64,000 nt of DNA from Amoebidium appalachense (GCA_963693365.1 CAVNZM010000011.1:8804001-8868000); one strand, 5' to 3'. Positions 45,280 to 54,590 are shown, counted from the stretch's first letter. Translations and numbers: made by a program. Notes: a model not told the origin generated them from the sequence alone.

Positions 45280-47337
45280 TCACTTATGCGAAAGTATCTT
45301 CGAGAACGAAACTCGATAAGCACGCGATGTCTTTGACACTGCCCCCACTGCCACCGATTCGCGTAGCGGCACATGCAGCGCCTCTCCAAACACCTGTGTC
45401 AGCGTCGATCCCAACCTCTTGATGCCCACCACCCGCCGACTGTCGAGCATGTTGGCGTCCGCCCACATTCGCATCCGTTCAGCCATGCCAGTGGCTGTTA
45501 CCCAGCACCCATCCGCGATTCCGAAGTCTTGTGTTCCGTCAGCTCCTTGGGCGATGTCCCTCAGAAATTGTATTTCTAGCGGCAGACTCTTCTCCATGAG
45601 CTGTTGCTTGAGCTTAGTATGGGGGGGCGGCGGCATTGTCTTAGGGACATCGGGAAGGTCCAGGAAGAAGTGGAACAGAGCCTCCAGCACCTCCGGTTGC
45701 CGGTGAAATCTGACGAACTCGTCGAAGTACCGGAGCTGACCCACCCGAGAGCCGTTTGCCTCGAGACATATGAATCTCCGATCGGATAGCTCCACACGAA
45801 CGGGCCAATCTTCGTTTGACAGAAAGACGTAGCGCTCGAAGTTTTTGGTGTAGATGCCATCCACACCCTTCTTCTCCAAAAGGCTGTCTTCTTGTGTGAT
45901 CAGACTTTTGATAAGGTTGTTGGCCTCGTGGCACCCACCAAAGACACACTCGTCGATAACAGCTAGTAGTTTGTGGTTGAGGTGGGAGTTGAACTTGCTG
46001 GATATGTGTTCCTTGTTCTTCACGTAAGCGTAGTATTCCGAGCCTACCAGCGCCTTGAGTACGTCGAAGAACACATTTTTCCCGGTTCCCTGGACTGACT
46101 TGACGAGTACCGCCGTCCCAGACTTGGTGTCGGGGTGCTGGAAAATCTGGGCAACCCACTTGAGAAGGTATTCAAATACCTCGGCGTTTCCATCGGCAAG
46201 CACCTCGAATGCGTGGCGTATGAACATCTCGATCCCGCCATATTCCCGTACACGGTACTTCTCGAGGAGCTCATCCGGCATGACCACAACCTTCTGGCCA
46301 GGATGGTAGGGGGTCATCGGGCATTCTGGGCCCATGTAACGGAATCCCTCAGTGTACTTGATGGGGAAGCCGCGAAAGAAGTTATATGTGAACAGGGCTC
46401 CTTGGCGGTACTTGGGGTTTATCTCTCCTGTCTTGGGATTGGGCGACGCGGGGTCGAAGACTGCTTGCCCATAACGAGGAACGTGGCGTCCCATAAGGAA
46501 ATCAATGCCGGTGTACGTCCGCTTGATTTCACCACCCTCACCCTCCATCCACTCAACCACGAAACCCTGCATGGTGCATTTCATGTCCTTCTCGGTCAAC
46601 GTCTTGAGTGTGTACACGCCCTTGTCATGGCACCACACCTTCAAGAGGTAGAGGGATGTGCCGTTGATTTTTCCCACCCACTTCTGCAGGTACTCGACGA
46701 GCTCAGCTTCCTTCCAGGTGGTTGGTAGCAGGTCCGGCATGAACTCGTATCCACCCGGAGGGTCGGTCGACTCTTGCTCAAGAACGCGGATCACCTCCTC
46801 GATGAGAGTCTGCCGCTTCCGGTCCTTGTTTGCAACCACGGCGGGGGCGGCTGCTGTACTAGGTGCTGTGCCGAATGTGGTCGTATGGGGCCCCTGGGTC
46901 CAACGCGTCGCGGTCGTCCAGTCGAGAATCGGGTTCATTACTACCCTGTTGGCCAAAGGAAATTTCTCCTTGGCCCATGACTTGAGCGCAGCTCTGTTAG
47001 GCCCGGGAGCTGGGTGGCGGGTGTTGCACTCGTAGTGTGCGGTCTTGTGGCGCTTGGACTGACGGGTGGTTATTTCGGCATAAACCAGTCCAAACTGTCG
47101 CTTGAGGGAATTGTGGAGGTCGTTGTGATCGAAGGGCTCATTGTCCACCGTAACTTCCCGGGACCCCTGTGGTGCAAAGACTGCGAGGTACCAGTCAGGA
47201 CAGGCACTGCGGCGCGAGAGCCCTTGGTTTGCCTGCTTGGGTTGATCTGCACCCTCGCAGCAAACCTCGTATTCGGTCTTCTCCGTATCCTTGCCGTCGC
47301 ACCGGGCAGTGTTCATGTTTGAGCGAATGACATCCAT
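45280..47337 (-). CDS. Superfamily 3 helicase (D5-like replicative protein)
   Basis: 685 residues from MDVIRSNMNTARC. SF3 core: Walker A VQGTGKNVFF with Lys420, Walker B LLAVIDECVFGG with Asp462/Glu463, and sensor motif C VFLSNED with Asn508, in the usual spacing. SF3 helicases unwind DNA as rings in replication of poxvirus-like, polinton-like and many small DNA viruses. The amino half (1-350) is unidentified; a primase domain is expected in D5 relatives, but I see no clear catalytic motif. The last 100 residues (from about 585) match the end of the 44166-44833 gene product and may be a winged-helix or origin-binding domain. TATAAAAG is 53-60 bases before the ATG. Intact, single exon. Confidence 0.9.
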   Translation of the reverse strand: MDVIRSNMNTARCDGKDTEKTEYEVCCEGADQPKQANQGLSRRSACPDWYLAVFAPQGSREVTVDNEPFDHNDLHNSLKRQFGLVYAEITTRQSKRHKTAHYECNTRHPAPGPNRAALKSWAKEKFPLANRVVMNPILDWTTATRWTQGPHTTTFGTAPSTAAAPAVVANKDRKRQTLIEEVIRVLEQESTDPPGGYEFMPDLLPTTWKEAELVEYLQKWVGKINGTSLYLLKVWCHDKGVYTLKTLTEKDMKCTMQGFVVEWMEGEGGEIKRTYTGIDFLMGRHVPRYGQAVFDPASPNPKTGEINPKYRQGALFTYNFFRGFPIKYTEGFRYMGPECPMTPYHPGQKVVVMPDELLEKYRVREYGGIEMFIRHAFEVLADGNAEVFEYLLKWVAQIFQHPDTKSGTAVLVKSVQGTGKNVFFDVLKALVGSEYYAYVKNKEHISSKFNSHLNHKLLAVIDECVFGGCHEANNLIKSLITQEDSLLEKKGVDGIYTKNFERYVFLSNEDWPVRVELSDRRFICLEANGSRVGQLRYFDEFVRFHRQPEVLEALFHFFLDLPDVPKTMPPPPHTKLKQQLMEKSLPLEIQFLRDIAQGADGTQDFGIADGCWVTATGMAERMRMWADANMLDSRRVVGIKRLGSTLTQVFGEALHVPLRESVAVGAVSKTSRAYRVSFSKILSHK

Positions 47338-47389
47338 TGTGGTAGTGAAGGGGATAGATAATATTTGACGGTCTGAGGTCTGGCAAGCG

Positions 47390-47397
47390 CTTTTATA
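47390..47397 (-). promoter_or_regulatory. TATA box of the helicase gene
   Basis: TATAAAAG preceded by CCGAAGG, identical to the element before the Bro-T5orf172 gene. It overlaps the stop codon of the zinc-finger gene upstream, showing how compact the block is. Confidence 0.7.
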
Positions 47398-47848
47398 CCT
47401 TCGGGCTGGGCACAAGACTGGGGTGTTCAGTCTCAACGTGCCTGTTCAGGGTTGTAGACCAGGCAAATGCAGCCTGGCACTGGTCGAAGGGGCATGTAAA
47501 ACGCCCGCTTGCGCGCCGGGGCCGTCTCGGCAGCTGACACCCTTCATGAGCTGTTCGTCGGTGAACCCACAAACCCGCAGGATAGACGTAAGTGGCTGGA
47601 CAGTCTGGGCATTGATAGGGTCGGCTGCCAGAGTGTGTGCGCTGGTGCAGTTTCATGTGGTCGCTGCGGGCAAAGCTTGCAAAGCAGCCGGGTTGTGGAC
47701 AGGCATATGCGCCGGTGCTATTATTCTTGTGGGTATTTTCGTGTCTTTTTAGATTTGCCTTGAATGTGAACATTGCTGAACACAGTGTGCAAGCGTGGCG
47801 CTTCGGGTTAGGGGGTGTCTCTATGGTTGGCGTGTATTGGAGGTCCAT
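47393..47848 (-). CDS. C2H2 zinc-finger protein, four fingers
   Basis: 151 residues. The start is at MDLQYTPTIET (47848), not the upstream Met, because the TATA box (47887-47893) lies between them. Four C2H2 fingers: CTLCSAMFTFKANLKRHENTH, CPQPGC..HMKLHQRTH, CPDCPATYVYPAGLWVHRRTAH and CPFDQC..TLNRHVETEH. Such tandem fingers bind DNA, so this is likely a transcription regulator. It is adjacent to and in line with the helicase, possibly an early-gene pair. Finger sequences look captured from a cellular gene, but the gene has no intron. Confidence 0.85.
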   Translation of the reverse strand: MDLQYTPTIETPPNPKRHACTLCSAMFTFKANLKRHENTHKNNSTGAYACPQPGCFASFARSDHMKLHQRTHSGSRPYQCPDCPATYVYPAGLWVHRRTAHEGCQLPRRPRRASGRFTCPFDQCQAAFAWSTTLNRHVETEHPSLVPSPKV

Positions 47849-47886
47849 TACTGCTAAGTGGCAAGAAAAGAAACATGATAACGCTT

Positions 47887-47893
47887 TATATAA
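47887..47893. promoter_or_regulatory. Bidirectional TATA box
   Basis: TATATAA, readable as a TATA box on both strands. It is 39-45 bases before the zinc-finger ATG (minus, 47848) and 48-54 before the truncated nuclease ATG (plus, 47941). Confidence 0.55.
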
Positions 47894-47940
47894 CCCCTGG
47901 TCTTCTTCGTCGGCCACTGATTTTTTTGTGACCTACAGTG

Positions 47941-48117
47941 ATGGCCACCTACAACGAGGCGTTTGTCAGCGACAAATTGGCACGGATTGAAGGTGGGAAA
48001 CGCGAAGTGGTGACCCCCGCGGGCCGCATCGACCTGCTCACAGACACGGACATCATCGAGGTCAAGCGCGCACCGCAGTGGAAGGCCGCACTGCGCTGCA
48101 GCGCAGAGTTGGCCAAT
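47941..48117 (+). pseudogene. Truncated nuclease-domain copy
   Basis: Starts MATYNEAFVSDKLARIEGG with its frame intact across the site where the 44166-44833 gene is broken. It keeps Asp and EVK (GRIDLLTDTDIIEVKR) but stops matching at QWKAAL, after which sequence passes into tandem repeats (48110-48430) that stay open by chance to 48495. The catalytic core is therefore incomplete, and the helicase-shared domain is absent. A third, decayed member of the family. Confidence 0.65.
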
Positions 48118-48430
48118 GAACGGTCAAAGCTAGCGCGAAGTAGTGAATATTCAACGAAGCTAGCGCAGAGTTCACGTTGGCCAATAAACGGTCAAAGCAG
48201 CCCAGAGTTGGCCAATAAACGGTCAACCAAACACGAACCCTCGGTCAATATCCGGTCAACCCGAACTCGTGTTTGGCGCAAATCTAGTGAACCCAAAACG
48301 AACATCGCGCGAACCCCTGCCAATATCCGGTCAACCCGAGCTCGTGTTTGGCGCAAATCTAGTGAACCCAAAACGAACATCGCGCGAACCCCTGCCAATA
48401 TCCGGTCAACCAACACGAACCCTCAGTCAA
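48110..48430. repeat. 75-base and shorter tandem repeats
   Basis: Two full 75-base units (CCAATATCCGGTCAACCCGA through CGCGCGAACCCCTG) at about 48245-48400, preceded by shorter copies of TTGGCCAATAAACGGTCAA. CGGTCAA recurs throughout. The repeats begin exactly where the truncated nuclease copy ends. Confidence 0.75.
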
Positions 48431-48514
48431 TATCGTTCGATCCACGGAGCATCCATTTCAATATTGGTCGAATCACGGAGACCACCTTTGAATAATGCTT
48501 GAATCGTATTCACC

Positions 48515-48640
48515 CGCTATTCAATCTGATTGGTCGAAACATTAAATCTGATTGTACGAAACCGGTTCAATCTGATTGGTCGAAACATTAAATCTGATTG
48601 CACGAAACCGGTTCAATCTGATTGGTCGAAACCGTTTATT
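48515..48640. repeat. 46-base tandem repeat with ATTGGTCGAAAC
   Basis: CAATCTGATTGGTCGAAAC alternates with AAATCTGATTGCACGAAACC in a 46-base unit, about 2.7 copies. ATTGG is the complement of a CCAAT box. Confidence 0.75.
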
Positions 48641-48667
48641 GACAGGAGTCCCAATTGTTGGGGATGA

Positions 48668-48740
48668 CCGGCTGGCTACCACCCCAGCACGTGCTTCTCC
48701 AGGAAGCGCACGAGGTACACCTTGACCGGGTGCAGGCAAA
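48668..48740 (-). pseudogene. Remnant of a Bro/KilA-like gene 3' end
   Basis: Minus-strand sequence encodes KVYLVRFLEKHVLGW, matching the carboxy end KLYPVSFLAKHVV of the 39564-40478 product, and the DNA matches too (GTGCTTCTCCAGGAAGCGCA against GTGCTTCGCCAGGAAGCTCA). Nothing of the rest of the gene remains. Evidence of a past duplication about 9 kb away. Confidence 0.6.
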
Positions 48741-48826
48741 GACGTAAAAGATGAAAAATAAATAGAGAAGCCACGGGCAAGAGGGTGGGAAGCCCCCCTC
48801 CCCAAAAAACAAAACAAAGAGCGCCC

Positions 48827-48936
48827 GGTGATAGCGCTCATGACACATCTCTCCAAGAACACATGTGCAAGCGCACGGTGATTGCGCTCATGACCCTACA
48901 CTCAAACAACACAGGTGCAAGCACACGCATTGCCCC

Positions 48937-48987
<51 letters not shown>

Positions 48988-49106
48988 AAAGCGCCCGGTG
49001 ATAGCGCTCATGACACATCTCTCCAAGAACACATGTGCAAGCGCATGGTGATTGCGCTCATGACCCTACACTCAAACAACACAGGTGCAAGCACACGCAT
49101 TGCCCC

Positions 49107-49165
<59 letters not shown>

Positions 49166-49284
49166 AAAGCGCCCGGTGATAGCGCTCATGACACATCTCT
49201 CCAAGAACACATGTGCAAGCGCACGGTGATTGCGCTCATGACCCTACACTCAAACAACACAGGTGCAAGCACACGCATTGCCCC

Positions 49285-49347
<63 letters not shown>

Positions 49348-49466
49348 AAAGCGCCCGGTGATAGCGCTCATGACACATCTCTCCAAGAACACATGTGCAA
49401 GCGCACGGTGATTGCGCTCATGACCCTACACTCAAACAACACAGGTGCAAGCACACGCATTGCCCC

Positions 49467-49523
<57 letters not shown>

Positions 49524-49837
49524 ACAAAGCGCCCGGTGATAGCGCTCATGACACATCTCTCCAAGAACACATGTGCAAGCGCACGGTGATTGCGCTCATG
49601 ACCCTACACTCAAACAACACAGGTGCAAGCACACGCATTGCCCCTCCCCCCCCCCCCCCCCCCCCCCCCTTCCCCCCTCCCCCCCCCCTCCCCCCCCACC
49701 CCCCCCCCCACCCCCACAGCACACCCACAAAGCCCCCGGTGATAGCGCTCATGCCTCAGCTCTCACACAACACATGTGGAAGCGCCCGGTGATAGCGCTC
49801 ATGCCTCAGCTCTCACACAACACATGTGGAAGCGCCC
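48827..49837 (+). repeat. 50-base iterons in 170-200 base super-units
   Basis: Five super-units start at 48827, 48997, 49175, 49357 and 49535, plus a variant at 49737. Each has two 50-base units starting GGTGATAGCGCTCATGA and GGTGATTGCGCTCATGA and ending GTGCAAGCGCAC/GTGCAAGCACAC, then poly-C and (CA)n. The unit holds the palindrome AGCGCT. The same unit occurs inverted at 52545-52830. All open frames across it are repeat translations. Confidence 0.9.
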
Positions 49838-49856
49838 GGTGATAGCACACTTTGCA

Positions 49857-50215
49857 TCCCCCTCCCCCCCCACACACAAAGGCATTCGGGCACACACATG
49901 CACACTTTGCATCCCCCCCCCCCACACACACAAAGGCATTCGGGCACACACATGCACACTTTGCATCCCCCCCCCCCCACACACAAAGGCATTCGGGCAC
50001 ACACATGCACACTTTGCATCCCCCCTCCCCCCCCCCCCCCCCACAATCCCCCTCCCCCCACACACACACAAAGGCATTCGGGCACACACATGCACACTTT
50101 GCATCCCCCCCCCCCCCCCACAGGCACGGGCCCACACATGCCCCCTTTGCATCCCCCCCCCCACACACAAAGGCATTCGGGCACACACATGCACACTTTG
50201 CATCCCCCTCCACCC
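49857..50215 (+). repeat. Repeat GGCATTCGGGCACACACATG, six copies
   Basis: Units of about 53 bases (GGCATTCGGGCACACACATG then CACTTTGCATCC and a C run) at about 49879, 49934, 49987, 50072, 50125 (variant) and 50170. No coding content. Confidence 0.85.
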
Positions 50216-50263
50216 CCTTCGTGAGAATGCACTGAGTGTCACATATTTATAATATGTTGAATT

Positions 50264-50400
50264 TTATTGATTGTGAAAAAGCACGAAGTCGCCTACCCTA
50301 GTAATATGGTGATACCGATCAGTCAGGCCATTGATCGTAAAAAGGCACGAAGTCGCCTGGCCTGCTGGTAATATGGTGATACCGATCACAGTCAGGCCAA
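50264..50400. repeat. Tandem duplication of a gene 3' end
   Basis: The last 65-70 bases of the 50319-51578 gene (encoding DRYHHITSRPGDFVPF) are repeated just downstream (DRYHHITRVGDFVLF). The second copy is out of frame or beyond the stop. Recent local duplication. Confidence 0.65.
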
Positions 50401-51578
50401 AGTTCATCCCATGTGTTGGTTGCTGCTTCATAATACAACCAGTGGTCGTATGGTTCACCAACTACTTGCACATGGTGATTCCTGATGGCATCCTCGAGGA
50501 CTATCTGACACGGCAGTTGCGGGTACCAATCCGCACCATCCAAAACCTCGGCGATAGGAACAGCACTCCACAGGGCATCCGCGCTGGGAGACGTGTCAGG
50601 CTGGCCCGTGGTCTTGTTAATACCGATATAGCTGCCGCGCTGTTGTTCCAAATGGTCGGAGGGGGTTTGTACCCAAAATAACTCGATGTCTGCCTGCCAG
50701 GGGCAGACGCCGTCGGCATCGTTGAGCATGATTTGGTCAAATCCACTCGGGGGGTAGATGACGGCCGCTTGCCGGGTTTCGGTGTCGTAAGCATACAACC
50801 CGTCAACAACGAATGGCAAATCTCTACCTTGCCCCTCCGCTTTGGCTGTTTTGAACTCTTCGCGCTCAACATCTTTCCTGATTGTGTCAATGAAGTCTCC
50901 CCAATCGAAGGGAAGCACCATGACGTGTCGTTTGTTCATGACGTCCACAAGCATCTGCCACGACACGCCCACTTGCAGACGCCGCATGTATGTGGAAATT
51001 TCGACGGTTTCGATGTCGGTATCGATCTGGCCCAGGGGAACAAACTCGCCTTCTTCCTGCCCTTCCTGAATCTCGTAAGCAAACCACCCCGTGCACCGCC
51101 CGAATATGTTTTTGCGCTCGGCAGGCCCACCCTCGCTGTAATCCGCCTGGACCCTGCTAACTAAATTCGAAAGCTTTTTGTCCCATTCCAGCTTGTGTCT
51201 AATGATGTTTGCGTAGTCGTACAGGTGGGCTTGGGTACGGGGTGCAGTTGTAACTGGCGGGTTTGAGGCAGCTTGTGCCAAAATATTGGCCTTTTGGGTG
51301 GCCATATCTAGTATTATATTCGCATGGACATCGTCGTAGCCGTCGTCGTCGTGGTCCCTCCGGTGGGCATAATGGTCCATCAATCGCAGCAGCAAACACG
51401 TGTTAAACGACTCTAACGTATACGCAGAGCTGTCTAACTTGACAACTCCTGCAGACCCTCGCAACCACGCAGTGCACGGCGGGTAATGCCGCAGTTTGCC
51501 GTCCCCCGTGTACCCCTCACTGGGGTGTGTCTCTACGATCCTTCTAATAGCATCCTCAGGTCCGGAAGTAAACCCCAC
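50319..51578 (-). CDS. Hypothetical protein, 419 aa
   Basis: 419 residues from MGFTSGPEDAIRRIVETH. No signal peptide or membrane segment. An Asp-rich stretch (HRRDHDDDGYDDVH, about 72-85) follows a helical amino end; the central part alternates strands and helices, and the carboxy end is Trp/Tyr-rich. No family recognised. The start overlaps the end of the next gene by 46 bases, so the two are probably translated from one transcript. It lies between the two inverted iteron blocks, which suggests a transcription unit specific to that segment. Confidence 0.6.
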   Translation of the reverse strand: MGFTSGPEDAIRRIVETHPSEGYTGDGKLRHYPPCTAWLRGSAGVVKLDSSAYTLESFNTCLLLRLMDHYAHRRDHDDDGYDDVHANIILDMATQKANILAQAASNPPVTTAPRTQAHLYDYANIIRHKLEWDKKLSNLVSRVQADYSEGGPAERKNIFGRCTGWFAYEIQEGQEEGEFVPLGQIDTDIETVEISTYMRRLQVGVSWQMLVDVMNKRHVMVLPFDWGDFIDTIRKDVEREEFKTAKAEGQGRDLPFVVDGLYAYDTETRQAAVIYPPSGFDQIMLNDADGVCPWQADIELFWVQTPSDHLEQQRGSYIGINKTTGQPDTSPSADALWSAVPIAEVLDGADWYPQLPCQIVLEDAIRNHHVQVVGEPYDHWLYYEAATNTWDELWPDCDRYHHITSRPGDFVPFYDQWPD

Positions 51579-52183
51579 CAGTTCCAGAACCTACTATCCT
51601 GAAAATCACTGTTATTCTCTATGGCGTATTGGACATCCGCCAAAGTGGAGGTTGCAAAAAACATATCGGCAAAGCTCTCGCTCGTTTTTTGGTCCAGTTC
51701 GGACATTTTTGCCGCAATCTCTGCTGCTGTGGCCTGCATCACCGTCCTAGTTGCAAGGCAACAGCGCCCTTCAGGGTTGTACACGGCCAGCTTGTCATAG
51801 CTTCGGAGGTACACCGCTGTGCATGCACGGAAACCTGCTTTCAACTCTTCCTGCAGTTGCAATAGACTCAACGAGGTGTCTACCTCAAACACAACAAAAG
51901 GGTGCAACGTTTCCACTAGAGTGACATCTTCGGGGGTTGAAACCGTGGCAAGGCCGTTGGTGTTTGCAAGAGAAAACACTACAACATCTTCCCCTACAGG
52001 GCCTAACAACAGCGGTGTCTTCGATGGAACGATCCGAACACGCACTGGCATTGAGGGTGCAAGTCCCATTGCTGACAGCGAAATAATAATTCTGCCTATA
52101 CCCTGCATGCCAAATCCTGTTGTGTTTTCGTGCAGCTGAGGTCGGTGTATTTGAAACGATTTGGATATAATAACATCAGTCAT
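51533..52183 (-). CDS. Hypothetical protein, 216 aa
   Basis: 216 residues from MTDVIISKSFQIHRPQ. The amino two thirds look beta-rich (RIIISLSAMGLAP, VRVRIVPSKTPLLLG, HPFVVFEVDTSLSLL), which could be a jelly-roll-like or other sandwich fold. The end is helical (ATAAEIAAKMSELDQKT). No family recognised. A CCAAT box (AGCCAATCAGCGCG on the minus strand) lies just upstream of the ATG. Paired with the 419-residue gene. A minor capsid role is possible but unsupported by a motif. Confidence 0.6.
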   Translation of the reverse strand: MTDVIISKSFQIHRPQLHENTTGFGMQGIGRIIISLSAMGLAPSMPVRVRIVPSKTPLLLGPVGEDVVVFSLANTNGLATVSTPEDVTLVETLHPFVVFEVDTSLSLLQLQEELKAGFRACTAVYLRSYDKLAVYNPEGRCCLATRTVMQATAAEIAAKMSELDQKTSESFADMFFATSTLADVQYAIENNSDFQDSRFWNWWGLLPDLRMLLEGS

Positions 52184-52544
52184 CGCGCTGATTGGCTAAA
52201 CGCGGATGACACATCTTTTAACGGATGATTGGTTGGATAAATCTAGTTACCATCGGCTAGCCGCGCTGATTGGCCAAATCCAATTGGTGTTGCTTCGGCA
52301 TAACCCGTGCGCAAGCCCGAAAATTCGGATTTGTTTCTTGGTATTTTTTGAAGTCCGGAATATTTTTGCCTGGGGTGTATGGTATTTTTCATCCCCAGTT
52401 AAAGGGGGTGAAAGGGGGTTCCTATTTTAGCTTACCACGAAATTTGCAGGGGTTTACCATAAACTGAAAATATGATGGTATTTTTGAAACGTTTAGGGTA
52501 TTTTTTACCGTAAAAACGGGGTTATGGTCGGGCCTGCCCGTGCG

Positions 52545-52830
52545 CTTGCACCTGTGTTGCTTGAGAGTAGGGTCATGAGCGCTATCACCGTGCGCTTGCA
52601 CCTGTGTTGCTTGAGAGTAGGGTCATGAGCGCTATCACCGTGCGCTTGCACCTGTTTTTGGGGTTGTCCCCGCTTGCACCTGTGTTGTTGGCGAGTAGGG
52701 TCATGAGCGCTATCACCGTGCGCTTGCACCTGTGTTGCTTGAGAGTAGGGTCATGAGCGCTATCACCGTGCGCTTGCACCTGTGTTGTTGGCGAGTAGGG
52801 TCATGATCGCTATCACCATACCCTTGCTCA
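52545..52830 (-). repeat. 50-base iterons, inverted relative to 48.8 kb
   Basis: About five units reading CGCTTGCACCTGTGTTGCTT then GAGAGTAGGGTCATGAGCGC, the complement of the 48827-49837 units, without the long poly-C/CA spacers. A poly-C run ends the block at 52840-52858. Confidence 0.9.
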
Positions 52831-52919
52831 TGAGCGCCCCCCCCCCCCCCCCCCCCCCAAACCCTCCTCCCATCTGCCCGCACAACCCCAACCCCACATT
52901 ATATCGTGCACCGGGTAAC

Positions 52920-53312
52920 ATGGACGCTGGCGCACCCCTTCCCCCACCCAGCCCATTCGCACCCCCTCCCCCGATCCGCACAAGCCCGCGCAGCACCCCC
53001 GGGCCCTCCCCCATCCTACTGGCCATCCTGGCCGGCCTGATCCTCTACGTGCTCTGGGACACGTTCAGCCCACGTGTGCGGCGGCGCCTGGCAGTGCTCA
53101 AGTGCCAGCGTGCGTGCCCAATGTGTGCCAGCTGCGGCAGCTGCGTTCCCCGCCGCAAGTGTGCGCACTGCCCCCGCTGCCACGTGTGCGGTGCCAGCCC
53201 CACTCGGTGCGCACAGTGCCCCGCATGCACGCGCTGCCCGCCCGAGCAGAAGTGCCCGGCGTGCCCCACGTGTGCGCATGCGCCTGCGGTGGTGATCAAG
53301 GAGCGCACTTGA
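52920..53312 (+). CDS. Membrane protein with Cys-rich tail
   Basis: 130 residues from MDAGAPLPPPSPFAPPP. A Pro-rich leader (1-36), one membrane segment (ILLAILAGLILYVLW, about 37-51), a basic stop-transfer stretch, then a domain with about 18 Cys in CPMCASC, CAHCPRCHVC and CPACPTC pairs. The CxxC spacing suggests bound metal or disulfides. No family recognised. ATTATAT, a possible TATA box, lies about 20 bases before the ATG. Likely a virion membrane protein by analogy with the 32430-34431 cluster. Confidence 0.55.
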   Translation: MDAGAPLPPPSPFAPPPPIRTSPRSTPGPSPILLAILAGLILYVLWDTFSPRVRRRLAVLKCQRACPMCASCGSCVPRRKCAHCPRCHVCGASPTRCAQCPACTRCPPEQKCPACPTCAHAPAVVIKERT

Positions 53313-53348
53313 AGGGTTGGGTGAGCAGAGATTTTTGTGGCATAGAGT

Positions 53349-53609
53349 ATGGCGTACCAATGGGAGTACAAGCTGAAGGAGGAGCCCGGCAAGGCACCCG
53401 TGGTGCAGGCAACTATTGTGCCGACCGAGGCCACCACCCGGCGGACGCAGATGGAGCAACGAGCATACGCACAAGAGCTTGCGGAAAAGGGCTATATAGA
53501 TCTGCCCGATGAGTTGGCGGAGAAGTGTGGATTCAAGAAGTGGGTGCCGAAGAATCAACGACAGACAGCAATTGTACTGCAGAAGATGATGGAGCCTGAG
53601 GATGCATAG
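53349..53609 (+). CDS. Small hypothetical protein, 86 aa
   Basis: 86 residues from MAYQWEYKLKEEPGK; charged, helical, no Cys, no membrane segment. It starts 36 bases after the previous stop on the same strand. No family recognised. The last credible gene before host-type (GT)n sequence begins at 53803. Confidence 0.5.
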   Translation: MAYQWEYKLKEEPGKAPVVQATIVPTEATTRRTQMEQRAYAQELAEKGYIDLPDELAEKCGFKKWVPKNQRQTAIVLQKMMEPEDA

Positions 53610-53639
53610 AGACCTACACACAAAGGATGAATGGACTTA

Positions 53640-54587
<948 letters not shown>

Positions 54588-54590
<3 letters not shown>

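Noticed and set aside
48827-50215. Regular repeats as a possible CRISPR array
   Set aside because: The sequence between repeats is itself repeated (poly-C and CA), not unique spacers; the setting is eukaryotic/viral and no cas gene is present.
48785-52858. Long terminal repeats of a retroelement
   Set aside because: The repeats are inverted, made of 50-base units, and enclose no reverse transcriptase, integrase or gag-like frame.
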